A DNA stretch of 64,000 nt from an uncultured Alistipes sp. GTDB taxonomy: Bacteria; Bacteroidota; Bacteroidia; Bacteroidales; Rikenellaceae. The notes below the pieces were generated by a model. The model saw nothing but the letters and a program-made list of their open reading frames with translations. It had not been told where the DNA came from and did not search any database. Shown one piece after another: positions 18,925-28,374 of the stretch. Numbering within the stretch: position 1 is the stretch's first letter; every line of letters begins with the position of its first letter. Made by a program: the position numbers and the translations under genes. The stretch spans positions 20,678 through 84,677 of the forward strand of contig URTU01000001.1 of NCBI GenBank assembly GCA_900550925.1, given 5' to 3'.

Positions 18925-19806
18925 ATGAAGCTGATTAAAAACAAAGAATTCGGAGGTGAACGCCCCTTGTTCGAATCCCACAACCTGCGGCTGGAGAATG
19001 TCATTATCCGTGCCGGGGAGTCGGCCATCAAGGAGTGCAGCAACATCGAAGCCTACAACTGCCGCATCGAAGGCAACTATCCGTTCTGGCATGTCCACGG
19101 CTTCAAGATCGATCACTGCTATTTCGACGTCGGCGGCCGCTCGGCCCTGTGGTATTCCGACCACCTGAAAATGACCGATACGGTTATCGATGCGCCCAAG
19201 ATGTTCCGCGAGATGGACCATATCGAAATCGAAAACGTAACAATGAATGATGCCGATGAGGTATTCTGGCGCTGCAACAACATCCGCGTCAGCAACCTGA
19301 CCCTGCATGAAGGCACCTACCCGTTCATGTTCAGCAACAACATCTATGTGGACGGTCTGGACAGCGACAGCAAATATGTGTTTCAGTACGTAAAGAACGC
19401 CGAGATCCACAACGCCCGAATTACGACCAAGGATGCCTTCTGGGAGGTCGAGAACGTTACGATTTACGACTCCGAACTCAATGGCGAGTATCTGGGATGG
19501 CATTCGAAGGACCTGCGCCTGGTCAACTGCCACATTACAGGCGAACAGCCGCTCTGCTATGCACGGGATCTCGTTCTGGAAAACTGTTCATTCGGGCCGG
19601 ACTGCGACCGAGCCTTCGAATACAGCACCTTGCAGGCCGATATCCGCGGAGCCATAACCAATATCAAGAATCCGATGTCGGGACATATCGTTGCCGATGA
19701 GATCGGTTCGGTGACCATCGACGAGAACATCAAGGCTCCGGCCGATTGCGAAATACGTCTTCGCGACGGGCGCATCTGCGCCTCCGGCCGAACCGTAAAC
19801 CAATGA
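18925..19806 (+). CDS. DUF3737-family protein (predicted right-handed beta helix)
   Basis: A 293-residue cytosolic-looking protein with no signal peptide. It consists of about ten repeated rungs of the pattern L/I-x-N/D-x-x-I/V-x-x-x-x, for example LRLENVIIRAG, IEIENVTMNDAD, VENVTIYDSEL and LRLVNCHIT. The conserved aromatic stretches (YPFWHVHGFKIDHCYF, ALWYSDHLKMTD, AFWEVENV) mark the DUF3737 family of beta-helix proteins found widely in Firmicutes and Bacteroidota. Function is unknown. Similarity to pectate-lyase-like folds does not show enzyme activity here. It stands alone and shares its terminator with tRNA-Leu. Confidence 0.88.
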   Translation: MKLIKNKEFGGERPLFESHNLRLENVIIRAGESAIKECSNIEAYNCRIEGNYPFWHVHGFKIDHCYFDVGGRSALWYSDHLKMTDTVIDAPKMFREMDHIEIENVTMNDADEVFWRCNNIRVSNLTLHEGTYPFMFSNNIYVDGLDSDSKYVFQYVKNAEIHNARITTKDAFWEVENVTIYDSELNGEYLGWHSKDLRLVNCHITGEQPLCYARDLVLENCSFGPDCDRAFEYSTLQADIRGAITNIKNPMSGHIVADEIGSVTIDENIKAPADCEIRLRDGRICASGRTVNQ

Positions 19807-19856
19807 CCGACTGATGTGGTGATGTAGTGGGGGGGGGAAAAAAAAATCTGGAAAAT

Positions 19857-19900
19857 AAAAATCGCTTAATTCGTCTATATCAACAAATTAAGCGATTTTT
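19857..19900. terminator. Bidirectional terminator between the DUF3737 gene and tRNA-Leu
   Basis: A perfect 14-bp stem (19857-19870 with 19887-19900) flanked by A-rich sequence on the left and T-rich sequence on the right. It can end both the plus-strand gene and the minus-strand tRNA. A run of nine G then nine A (19829-19846) precedes it. Confidence 0.75.
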
Positions 19901-19902
19901 AT

Positions 19903-19988
19903 TGGTACCCGGAGCCGGGGTCGAACCGGCACGGATCATCTCCATTGGTGTTTGAGACCAACGCGTCTACCGATTCCGCCATCCGGGC
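19903..19988 (-). tRNA. tRNA-Leu (anticodon CAA)
   Basis: On the minus strand, an 86-base tRNA with a long variable arm, as expected for Leu. The 5' acceptor is GCCCGGA and the 3' acceptor TCCGGGT (G1-U72 wobble), followed by discriminator A and an encoded CCA. The anticodon stem TTGGT/ACCAA holds the loop CTCAAAC, giving anticodon CAA (codon UUG). The T arm has GGTTCGACCC. Confidence 0.95.
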
Positions 19989-20013
19989 GCGCTCTCAAAA
20001 TGTTTCGAGCATG

Positions 20014-20044
20014 CAAATATATGTATTTTTTCCCGTTCAGCAAA
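20014..20044 (-). promoter_or_regulatory. Promoter of tRNA-Leu
   Basis: Read on the minus strand: TTTG (20041-20044), a 19-base spacer, TATATTTG (20014-20021). This is an exact Bacteroidota consensus. Transcription would start about 20 bases before the mature tRNA. Confidence 0.75.
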
Positions 20045-20250
20045 AAATATAGGTCCGAATTCTTATTCGCCTACTGTTTCGCGCCGAAGCTGATCCATCA
20101 AAAATGCATGCAATCTCTGCCGGCAAACATTACGGCTGAAAATACCACCTAACCAGAATTCTGTCGATCAGTTAACGTCACACCGATCGGCGAACATACA
20201 GCCAACATCCGGCCGGCGCCATATCGTAAGGGACTCCGCGAACAACCTTC

Positions 20251-20745
20251 TCAATTGAAAAAGGCCGCAATGATCTCCTTGAATACATAGACCAGCATGA
20301 CTAGCGATGCGATCAGTTTGAGTCCCGTCCCGACGATAAAAGACATGAATGCCCCGAATCCGACACGCATGGCACGAGAGGTATCCTCACGGTTGACAAC
20401 GAGTTCGCCGACAACGGCTCCGACGAATGGTCCCAGGAGTATCCCGACAGGCGGGAATACGAAAAATCCGGCTATCATGCCGACCGTAGCCCCGATCTCA
20501 CCGGCCCGCGAACCGCCGAAACGCCGTGCCATCCATGCCGGCAGAAGAAAATCGAGGACCGTAACCGCCACCGTGATGATGAAGAATACGACCATGGTTG
20601 TCCAGCCGAGGTCCGAATAGCTGCAGCACGCAACCAAGATCATCGCCGCATAGCTCATGGGCGGTCCCGGGAGCATCGGGACGATACACCCCAGGAGGCC
20701 GACTACGGCAAACAATACGGCCAATATGCTCAGGAAAACATCCAT
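20251..20745 (-). CDS. DUF456-family small membrane protein
   Basis: A 164-residue integral membrane protein with three or four TM helices. It has the glycine/proline-rich motifs of DUF456: LLGCIVPMLPGPPMSYAAMI near the start and the segment GATVGMIAGFFVFPPVGILLG with GPFVGAVVGEL in the middle. I take the ATG at 20745. The extra 26 codons to 20823 are charged and lie over the promoter. Function is unknown. It is divergent from the dipeptidyl-peptidase gene. Confidence 0.88.
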   Translation of the reverse strand: MDVFLSILAVLFAVVGLLGCIVPMLPGPPMSYAAMILVACCSYSDLGWTTMVVFFIITVAVTVLDFLLPAWMARRFGGSRAGEIGATVGMIAGFFVFPPVGILLGPFVGAVVGELVVNREDTSRAMRVGFGAFMSFIVGTGLKLIASLVMLVYVFKEIIAAFFN

Positions 20746-20800
20746 GCGTGTGGTTTGCGGGGGGATTACGGCACGGTTTTTTCGTCGCCTCGTCCCAAGA

Positions 20801-20831
20801 CAAATATAGGCAATATAACGCAATCCGCAAA
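20801..20831 (-). promoter_or_regulatory. Promoter of the DUF456 gene
   Basis: On the minus strand: TTTG (20828-20831), 19-base spacer, TATATTTG (20801-20808), an exact consensus. On the plus strand, TATCTTTG at 20840-20847 is the probable -7 element for the divergent peptidase gene, though no -33 TTTG is seen for it. Confidence 0.75.
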
Positions 20832-20891
20832 AAAAGAGTTATCTTTGATGCGTTAAAGAGTCCAAGTCAAAAACCGTTAACCCGAATCGTA

Positions 20892-22928
20892 ATGAAAAAA
20901 TTATTGACACTGTGTATGATTACAACAATGTTGGCGGCTTGTTCAGACAAACCGAAACAGTCTGAAAACGAAGCCGATTTCAAATGGGTCGTCGACCGGT
21001 TCGATGATATCAAGATCATCCGTTATCAGGTTCCCGGATTCGAGAACCTCCCGCTCGACCAGAAACTGCTCGTATACTATCTCGGCGAGGCCGCAAAATG
21101 CGGACGCGACATAATGTTCGACCAGAACTTCAAGTACAACCTGGCCATCCGCCGCACACTCGAGGCCATCTATACCACATATGAAGGCGACCGTGAGGCA
21201 GCCGAGTGGAAAGCCCTCGAGAAGTACCTCAAGAAGGTATGGTTCGCAAACGGCATTCACCACCATTACAGCAACGACAAGTTCCAGCCCGAATTCTCGC
21301 AGGAGTATTTCGAACAGCTGTTCGCCGCAACACCCGATGAGGCTCTGCCGCTCGACTTCGGTTCGCGTGAGGAGCTGGCTGCGGCAATCATTCCCGCCAT
21401 CTTCGATTCGACGCTCTATCCGCGCCGCCTCGACCAGAGCGAAGGTGTCGACATGATCCTCGCCTCGTCGAACAACTACTATGAGGGCGTTACGCAGGCC
21501 GAGGTCGAGAAGTTCTATGCCGATATGATCGACCACAACGATCCGCAGCCGATCTCCTACGGCCTCAACTCAAAGCTCGTCAAGACCCCCGACGGTAAGA
21601 TCGTCGAGCGCACGTGGTATCTCGACGGCATGTACGGCCAGGCAATCGAAAAGATCCTCTACTGGCTCGGAAAGGCTTCGGAAGTGGCTTCGGAGACCGA
21701 AAAGCAGACTATTGCAGCGCTGTGCGACTACTACCGCAGCGGCAACCTGCGCGATTTTGACCGCTACAATATCCTCTGGGTCAAGGATACCGTCTCGACC
21801 ATAGACTTCATCAACGGCTTCATAGAGGATTACGGTGACCCGCTCGGCCGCAAGGCCGCATGGGAAGGCAACGTCAGCATCCGCAACGACGAGGCTACGA
21901 AACGTACCGAGATCATCAGCGCAAACGCCCAGTGGTTCGAGGACAACTCCCCGATCGACCCGCGTTTCCGCAAGCCGCACGTCAAGGGCGTATCGGCCAA
22001 GGTGATCAACGTGGCGATGCTCGGCGGCGACTGCTACCCCTCGACCCCGATCGGAATCAACCTCCCCAATGCCGACTGGATCCGCCGCGACTACGGCTCG
22101 AAATCGGTTACCATCGACAACATAACCTACGCATACGATCAGGCTGCAAAGGGTGACGGATCGTTGCAGGAGTTCGTGCTGCGCGACGAGGACCGCAAGC
22201 TGATCGAAGAGTACGGCGCACTGGCCGACAACCTCCATACCGACCTCCACGAATGTCTGGGCCACGGTTCGGGACAGATGGCCGAAGGCGTCAAGGGCGG
22301 CGAATTGAAGAACTACGGTTCGACCCTCGAAGAGGCCCGTGCCGACCTGTTCGGGCTCTACTACCTGGGCGACCCGAAGATGGTTGAGCTTGGACTCATC
22401 CCCTCGCTGGATGTCGCAAAGGCACAATACATCACCTACATCGTAAACGGCATGATGAAACAGTATGCCCGCATCGAACTGGGCAAGGATGTCGAGGAGG
22501 CCCACATGCGCAACCGCAAGATGATCGCCGAGTGGTGCTACGAGAAGGGCAAGGCCGACAACGTGATCGAATGGGTAGAGAAGGACGGCAAGCGTTATCT
22601 GGTAGTCAACGACTTCGACAAGCTGCGCACGCTCTTCGGCGACATGCTCCGTGAGGTGCAGCGCATCAAGTCCGAAGGTGATTTCGAGGCCGGAAAGGCG
22701 CTGGTCGAGAACTACGGCGTCAAGATCGATCCCGAACTCCATAAGGAGGTTCTGGAGCGTTACGAGGCCCTGAATATCGAGCCCTTCGGCGGTTTCATCA
22801 ACCCGGAACTCGAACTGGTCGAAAAGGATGGCAAGCCGGTCGATGTCAAGATCAGCTATCCCGACAGCTACATTGAGCAGATGCTCCACTACTCGAAAGA
22901 CTATTCGTTCCTGCCCACAAAGAACTGA
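20892..22928 (+). CDS. Dipeptidyl-peptidase III (M49 zinc metallopeptidase), lipoprotein
   Basis: Removes dipeptides from the N-terminus of oligopeptides. The 678-residue protein starts at the ATG at 20892. It has a lipobox (LAAC, Cys17), so it is probably a periplasmic or outer-membrane lipoprotein. The zinc site is complete: the M49-specific HECLGH motif (His453, Glu454, His458; the family's HExxxH) and EEARAD at residues 480-485, which supplies the third ligand. Other family features are the segment GGDCYPSTPIGINLPN and the C-terminal FGGFINPEL. It is a single-gene unit with a strong terminator. A role in peptide use in the gut is inferred. Confidence 0.93.
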   Translation: MKKLLTLCMITTMLAACSDKPKQSENEADFKWVVDRFDDIKIIRYQVPGFENLPLDQKLLVYYLGEAAKCGRDIMFDQNFKYNLAIRRTLEAIYTTYEGDREAAEWKALEKYLKKVWFANGIHHHYSNDKFQPEFSQEYFEQLFAATPDEALPLDFGSREELAAAIIPAIFDSTLYPRRLDQSEGVDMILASSNNYYEGVTQAEVEKFYADMIDHNDPQPISYGLNSKLVKTPDGKIVERTWYLDGMYGQAIEKILYWLGKASEVASETEKQTIAALCDYYRSGNLRDFDRYNILWVKDTVSTIDFINGFIEDYGDPLGRKAAWEGNVSIRNDEATKRTEIISANAQWFEDNSPIDPRFRKPHVKGVSAKVINVAMLGGDCYPSTPIGINLPNADWIRRDYGSKSVTIDNITYAYDQAAKGDGSLQEFVLRDEDRKLIEEYGALADNLHTDLHECLGHGSGQMAEGVKGGELKNYGSTLEEARADLFGLYYLGDPKMVELGLIPSLDVAKAQYITYIVNGMMKQYARIELGKDVEEAHMRNRKMIAEWCYEKGKADNVIEWVEKDGKRYLVVNDFDKLRTLFGDMLREVQRIKSEGDFEAGKALVENYGVKIDPELHKEVLERYEALNIEPFGGFINPELELVEKDGKPVDVKISYPDSYIEQMLHYSKDYSFLPTKN

Positions 22929-22958
22929 TCGCAGAACGACATACCGTAATTCATAACA

Positions 22959-22997
22959 ATTGGCCGGAGAAAATGGTTCTCCGGCCAATGTTTTTTT
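22959..22997 (+). terminator. Terminator of the dipeptidyl-peptidase gene
   Basis: A 13-bp stem (22959-22971 with 22977-22989), 5-base loop, then a short G and seven T. The remaining gap to 23210 holds a run of nine C (23066-23074) and no gene that I can see. Confidence 0.9.
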
Positions 22998-23215
22998 GTA
23001 GGCCGTTTAAAATACGGGCAATGGAATCCCCGCCGCAGAATGGACGCGGTCATAACCGCCTTTCACCCCCCCCCATATATCTGTACACACAGCCATTACC
23101 TCTGCATCCGCCATCCGCGACTTAACTCTTCAACATAATGGCCGGCACACTCAAACCTGCTGCCAATGCCGATTCCTGAACCGACAATGCGTATCCCATT
23201 TCAGACTTCACGCAT

Positions 23216-23250
23216 AAAAAAATTCGTCCGGCCTTACCGACCGGACGAAT
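23216..23250 (-). terminator. Terminator of the DUF4988-like lipoprotein gene
   Basis: Minus strand: 10-bp stem (23241-23250 with 23222-23231), 9-base loop, then a run of about seven T (A run at 23216-23222). It lies 24 bases past the stop of the gene ending at 23274. Confidence 0.85.
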
Positions 23251-23273
23251 CCACTATGGTTCAAACAGACCGA

Positions 23274-25694
23274 CTATTTTGTCTCAATCTGCATATCGGG
23301 GAGCAGCAGAGGAGCAGTTATCCGTCGTGCCGACGACTTTGCAGCACTGCCCTCGGGAAGCTCACCCTTGTATACAAGCGAACCGCCTGTGCCTACCGTA
23401 TATCCCGACAGAGCGCCCTTATACGTCGAACCGGTGATGGAACTTTCTGAGGTCAACGCTCCCAGCAGGAACTTGGACGACGTGTAAAGCAACTTTCCGT
23501 TCTCGATATTGAACTCGATCGAGCCCTTCGACGAAACCAGGTTGCCATAACTGTTGACCGTCAACAGACGTACATAATAGCTGCTCCATTTGCCAATAGT
23601 ATAAGGGATCTTGTAAGTAGTCGACTCCTTCGACGAACGGCCTACGATCAACGTATTACGATCGGGATCGTAGTATGCCGGCAGGCTCGTGCCCTCGGTA
23701 ACCTGAATCGGTTCATCACTGTACACGCCACCTTCGGTATCGAGGTTGAACCAGTTGGATACGGTGTACGAACCGTCTTCATTCTTCTTGACATGCAGGT
23801 CGAACGGGAACTTCTTATCATTGTCATTGAACAGATCATCATACGATGCCGTAAAGGTATAGACGCCTTCAATAACACCCGTGATCTCCTCGTCGGGATC
23901 GCTCGCATCACCCGTATAGGTCCATGCCTGACTCTCAACACGGGCATTGTAGTTACCGTATTCGGCCGTTACGGCCTCTTCTTCGAGAACCAGTTTGACA
24001 GTGGCGTTCTGGGCCGGACGACGCGGCAGTTTTACACGCAGTTTGCCGTCGACAACCTGATACGAAGTCGCTGCAACCTCACTCTGTACACCATTTTCGT
24101 CATAGATGAACTTTATGCCGTTACCCGGTCCGTATACATACTCGTCGATCGGACCCGCATCACGATATGCAACAGCTACAAACGCACGCCATGTATCAAA
24201 TGAAGTGCCTTCGAATGTCGTTGCGAACTTGATATCATCAATCGGTTCGACATCGTTTTTCCAACCATACCCATAATAGAAGCCCCAATCATCGAGACCG
24301 TTCACTTTCGGTTCCGACAGGCACTCGACACTCGGTTTGCCATTTGCTCCTACGAATGCACCCTCTTCGATCGAGTAGGATATCATCGTATTTCCGGCCC
24401 ACGGCTCATTGAACGTAACGTTTACTTTCGTACCGTCGAAGCTATTGGTCTGGTTGAAGTCTGCACCCTCAACCCACTCTTTGTCTTCCGCTGGTGTATA
24501 GATATAATACGGGGTATAGAGGTCGACATAAATTACGTAGATCTGGCCTTCGCCGCGCGATGCCACCGGACGGTCGAATACCAGAGTACAGCCGTTTACC
24601 GACGTGTTCTCAATACCCAACAGGATCGGGCCGCTCTCTTCCGTGGTGAACGGAACTGCCGTAACCTCGGTAAGCTTGCCGGTAATCGATTTGGCTGCTG
24701 CGACGAACTTGTAATCGGTCAACTCGGTCAAGCCGGTCACTTCGGCTTCGATATCATATTCGCCCTCCTTGATATCCTCAACAACGGCACCTTCAATGGT
24801 CCCGTCGAACAGATCTTCGGCCAAAACCTCCGAATCAGCCGAGACTACCGCATATGCCAATTGCTCCGTAGCATCCGAAACAGTAATGGTTGTCATGACC
24901 GAAACGGCGTCGTAAACAAGGTCGGCAATCGTGAACTCGGCAGTTACATTTGCCGAAACGGGCAGCTTCGAGACGATGCTGAAGCCGGTCTTCGACACTG
25001 CTATCACCTGAATCTCACCCACCTCCTCGGCAAAGAGATTATCCAGCACAGGGGCCGTCACGGTCAGCACATCACTCTTCAGCGAGGCCTTCCAGCCGTC
25101 GGGAGCTACGATTACCGTACTTGCGATATTCGACATCGTGACATTGATCTGCTTCTGTTCGCCGCGGTCGAAATATACAACCTCGTCGACATCGTCGAAA
25201 CTGAACATCATATCCTTGGCATAGGGTATCGACAGCGTATCGCCGTTCAGGAGCGTAATGATAAAGAGATTCTCCTCCTCATCGACCTCCATACCGGTGA
25301 CCAGCTGATCGGCCGAAGCCAGTTTGACCCAGCCCTTGCCGTCGACCGAAATATAGTACGAATCGGCTTCATAATCCGCACCAAGCGTACTGCCCAATAC
25401 GATATTGGGAGTCAAAGCCGATGCACTTACAATATCGAGAACCTTACCATCCGACATTGTAAGAGCATAACCGTCCTCGGTTTCGACATACGACGAAATA
25501 GCGACACTGTTTTCGGCCGCCTGCTTCAAGGCTGCAATCGCCGTAGCATTCTCCGAACATTTGGTTTCGAGCTCATCCACACGCGATTCCAGACTGTCAA
25601 GACGGTTCTCGACATCGGTCAGGTCCGTCTCGCATCCGCCGATCAGCAGCAGGGGAAGGCTCATCGTCATCAACAAGACTCGTTTAAATTTCAT
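23274..25694 (-). CDS. Large surface lipoprotein with N-terminal coiled coil (DUF4988-like) and Ig-like domains
   Basis: An 806-residue lipoprotein (lipobox IGGC, Cys21) starting at the ATG at 25694; the frame upstream is leader sequence. After the Cys comes a short coiled coil (VENRLDSLESRVDELETK), then a segment with SVDGKGWVKLASADQLVTGM. Together these are the pattern of DUF4988/PL-type Bacteroidota lipoproteins. The middle is several beta-sandwich-like modules, BACON- or fibronectin-like by look (DFKFVAAA-type strands, IVAPDGWKASLKSDVLTVTAP). No SusC/SusD pair is nearby, so a polysaccharide locus is not shown. Ligand unknown; presumably outward facing (inference). Confidence 0.75.
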   Translation of the reverse strand: MKFKRVLLMTMSLPLLLIGGCETDLTDVENRLDSLESRVDELETKCSENATAIAALKQAAENSVAISSYVETEDGYALTMSDGKVLDIVSASALTPNIVLGSTLGADYEADSYYISVDGKGWVKLASADQLVTGMEVDEEENLFIITLLNGDTLSIPYAKDMMFSFDDVDEVVYFDRGEQKQINVTMSNIASTVIVAPDGWKASLKSDVLTVTAPVLDNLFAEEVGEIQVIAVSKTGFSIVSKLPVSANVTAEFTIADLVYDAVSVMTTITVSDATEQLAYAVVSADSEVLAEDLFDGTIEGAVVEDIKEGEYDIEAEVTGLTELTDYKFVAAAKSITGKLTEVTAVPFTTEESGPILLGIENTSVNGCTLVFDRPVASRGEGQIYVIYVDLYTPYYIYTPAEDKEWVEGADFNQTNSFDGTKVNVTFNEPWAGNTMISYSIEEGAFVGANGKPSVECLSEPKVNGLDDWGFYYGYGWKNDVEPIDDIKFATTFEGTSFDTWRAFVAVAYRDAGPIDEYVYGPGNGIKFIYDENGVQSEVAATSYQVVDGKLRVKLPRRPAQNATVKLVLEEEAVTAEYGNYNARVESQAWTYTGDASDPDEEITGVIEGVYTFTASYDDLFNDNDKKFPFDLHVKKNEDGSYTVSNWFNLDTEGGVYSDEPIQVTEGTSLPAYYDPDRNTLIVGRSSKESTTYKIPYTIGKWSSYYVRLLTVNSYGNLVSSKGSIEFNIENGKLLYTSSKFLLGALTSESSITGSTYKGALSGYTVGTGGSLVYKGELPEGSAAKSSARRITAPLLLPDMQIETK

Positions 25695-25735
25695 CACAAG
25701 CATAAAATAGTTTATTAGAACGTTGAACATAGGCA

Positions 25736-25761
25736 TGCCACCGAAAGAGGTTTCGGTGGCA
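25736..25761. other. Stem-loop in the presumed 5' leader of the surface lipoprotein gene
   Basis: A perfect 11-bp stem (25736-25746 with 25751-25761) and a 4-base loop. It sits 42 bases before the ATG and just downstream of a TAAATTTG -7-like element on the minus strand (about 25774-25781). No T run follows, so it is not an intrinsic terminator. It may affect mRNA stability or translation. Confidence 0.4.
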
Positions 25762-25971
25762 CTATCAGTCACAAATTTAAACAATGTGATTATTTTCACA
25801 TAACAAATTCACATCTTTTTTTGCCGAATACGATGTATTTTAAGGCAATTCTGGAGACCATACCATACACTTCCGGGCCGGCCGAAGGCAATACCCCGAC
25901 AAGCCGCAACCCGAAAACCGGGCCGGTCACGGCAAAACCGAGACCCCTGTTGCCTGCCGCTCGGGGGGACG

Positions 25972-27174
25972 CTACAGTTTCAGTTTGATATGCAGTCTTT
26001 CGAGACCCATCGCCATCAGGACCATCACAAACGACCAGGCCAACGACCCGATTATGGCCAGAGCAGCACTATCGGGCTGTTTGTAGAACAATATATGGAA
26101 CGGGCACATCCAGATCAGATGATAGACGACGCTCGGAGCGATGTAGGTTGTCATCGAGTTGCGGCCGGCAGCCGTCAGCAGCGACGTGCCACGCGTCTTG
26201 CCGCAGACATCCGTCCGCCAGAAGACCAGCGACAGCAGAATCATGCTGATACCGTTGCAGATCAGTCCCCAACTCGGCGTAGCGTATATTTTCGAGATGA
26301 TGAACCACTGCCGCAGAAAGAATCCCAGCGCCAGTGATACCACTCCCGCCGCCAGAATCACCAGTGTCTTTCGGCGATTGTCGGCCGACGACTCCTTGAT
26401 GAAGGTGCCGAGCGTCATTCCGGCCAGCACGATCATCGGGGTATTGCCCTGTATGAGCGTCCCTATCACCGGCTGGAGGCAATCGGCGAAGTGCATCAGC
26501 CCGAGCGAAGAGAGGATATTAAGTATCAGGAAAAACAGCCATCCGGCCACAGCTCCCCACAAACGGCCGCGGGTCACAAGCGAGATTACGGCAGCCGCCA
26601 GATAGCCCCAACCGATCAGTCCGAGAATGCCCCACCAGCTCGGCACCAACCACGAAGGATCTTCGGGCGTACCGGCCCGGAAAATGGCAAGCAGCAGGGC
26701 AATACCTATACCGCCCACCGCACGCAGCGTCTTGAACAACACTCCGTAACGACTGTTGCGGGGATAGCTGTTCCAGAACAGGAACAAAAACAGGTAGAAG
26801 AGCATTGACCATGTACCGGAACTCATGCCGGTCATTTCGGGGTTCAGCCGCGAGGCGTTGAGCAGAGAGACGCCAATCAGGATAAGGCTGAAGGTCCGCC
26901 AGAGGATGTGGAGCAGGATACGCCAGGCGTTGTCGCCGCGACGGTAGCGAGCTGCAATCGCATAGGGCACCGACATGCCCACCATAAACAGGAAGCTCGG
27001 GAAGACCCAGTCGGCGAGGCCCATCCCGTCGGTATCGGCAGCCATATGCCCCATCCATGCCGGCACGCCGGGCATATAGAGGTCGTTGACGAAGAGCATC
27101 AGAAACAGTGTCAGGCCGCGAACGATATCTATCGACACGACCCGCTGCGAGGGTTGTTGTAATACGTTGTTCAT
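25972..27174 (-). CDS. DUF5009/COG4299-type membrane acyltransferase
   Basis: A 400-residue multi-pass membrane protein related to heparan-alpha-glucosaminide N-acetyltransferase and its bacterial homologues. It begins with the family motif (RVVSIDIVRGLTLFLMLFVNDLY), then DWVFPSFLFMVGMSVPYAI and about ten TM helices. I take the ATG at 27174, because the 26 codons to 27252 do not resemble a start. Such proteins are thought to move acyl groups to sugars across the membrane. It lies 118 bases after rfbB on the same strand, so it may act in envelope sugar modification (inference). Confidence 0.85.
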   Translation of the reverse strand: MNNVLQQPSQRVVSIDIVRGLTLFLMLFVNDLYMPGVPAWMGHMAADTDGMGLADWVFPSFLFMVGMSVPYAIAARYRRGDNAWRILLHILWRTFSLILIGVSLLNASRLNPEMTGMSSGTWSMLFYLFLFLFWNSYPRNSRYGVLFKTLRAVGGIGIALLLAIFRAGTPEDPSWLVPSWWGILGLIGWGYLAAAVISLVTRGRLWGAVAGWLFFLILNILSSLGLMHFADCLQPVIGTLIQGNTPMIVLAGMTLGTFIKESSADNRRKTLVILAAGVVSLALGFFLRQWFIISKIYATPSWGLICNGISMILLSLVFWRTDVCGKTRGTSLLTAAGRNSMTTYIAPSVVYHLIWMCPFHILFYKQPDSAALAIIGSLAWSFVMVLMAMGLERLHIKLKL

Positions 27175-27292
27175 TGTTGTGTGGAGTTTGGATCGGAACA
27201 AAGTTAATCCAATTGGCCGGAAAAACAAAGCATCAGCCCGATTTGCAGACACGGACTCTCCGGCATCACCCCAACAATGATGACGGCGGCCG

Positions 27293-28348
27293 TTATCGGT
27301 CGCCGTACATGTGCTCGTAGTATTTCTGATATTCGCCCGAGGTGACGCTGTCGAGCCACGGCTGATTAGCCAGATACCACCTTACGGTACGCCGGAGTCC
27401 CTCCTCGAAATCGACACTCGGCCGCCATCCCAACTCCCGCTGCAATTTGGTCGAGTCGATCGCATAACGCAGATCGTGACCGGCCCTGTCGCGAACGAAG
27501 GTGATCAACCCCTCGTCCTCGCCTGCGCTGCGCCCCAGCTCCTCGTCGACAACCCGAATCAGCAACCGCACCAGATCGATATTACGCCACTCGTTGTTGC
27601 CGCCGATATTGTATGTTGCGGCGACCGCCCCGCGATGGAAAATCGTATCTATGGCCCGGGCATGGTCTTCGACATAGAGCCAGTCGCGGACATTCTCGCC
27701 TGTACCGTAGACCGGCAGTGGCTTCCGGTGGCGGATATTGTTTATGAACAGCGGGATCAGCTTTTCGGGGAATTGATACGGGCCGTAATTGTTCGAACAG
27801 TTCGTGACGATGGTCGGCATGCCGAACGTGTCGTGGAACGCGCGGACAAAATGGTCGCTCGAAGCCTTGCTGGCCGAATAGGGCGAATGCGGATCGTACC
27901 TGGACTCCTCGTCGAAGATGCCTTCCGTCCCCAACGTCCCGTACACCTCGTCCGTCGAGATATGATAGAAGAGTTTGCCGGCCCACTCCCCCTTCCAATG
28001 CTCCTTGGCCGCCTGCAGCAGCGTCAGCGTACCCATCACATTCGTCCGTGCAAACAGGAACGGGTCGTCGATGCTGCGGTCAACGTGACTCTCCGCCGCA
28101 AGGTGTATAACTCCGTCGATGTCGTAACGTGCAAAAATCTCCCGCATCCGTCCGAAATCACAGATGTCCGCCCGTTCGAAAACATAGTTAGGCCGTTGCG
28201 CCACATCCTCCAGATTGGCAAGATTGCCGGCATAGGTCAGCTTGTCGAGATTCACGATCCGGTACTGCGGATATTTCGTAACCAGAAGCCGCACCACATG
28301 CGACCCGATAAAACCCGCTCCGCCAGTAATCAATATATTGCGTTCCAT
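27293..28348 (-). CDS. rfbB: dTDP-glucose 4,6-dehydratase
   Basis: Second step of dTDP-rhamnose synthesis: converts dTDP-glucose to dTDP-4-keto-6-deoxyglucose. The 351-residue short-chain dehydrogenase fold has the NAD motif GGAGFIGSHVV at residues 9-19, the active-site STDEVYG, and the YSASKASSDH segment that carries the YxxxK pair. NIRHRKPLPVYGTGENVRDWLYVEDH is the usual substrate-binding stretch. It follows rfbA by 26 bases. Confidence 0.96.
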   Translation of the reverse strand: MERNILITGGAGFIGSHVVRLLVTKYPQYRIVNLDKLTYAGNLANLEDVAQRPNYVFERADICDFGRMREIFARYDIDGVIHLAAESHVDRSIDDPFLFARTNVMGTLTLLQAAKEHWKGEWAGKLFYHISTDEVYGTLGTEGIFDEESRYDPHSPYSASKASSDHFVRAFHDTFGMPTIVTNCSNNYGPYQFPEKLIPLFINNIRHRKPLPVYGTGENVRDWLYVEDHARAIDTIFHRGAVAATYNIGGNNEWRNIDLVRLLIRVVDEELGRSAGEDEGLITFVRDRAGHDLRYAIDSTKLQRELGWRPSVDFEEGLRRTVRWYLANQPWLDSVTSGEYQKYYEHMYGDR

Positions 28349-28374
28349 AACTTCTCGTATGATTTAACAAATTG

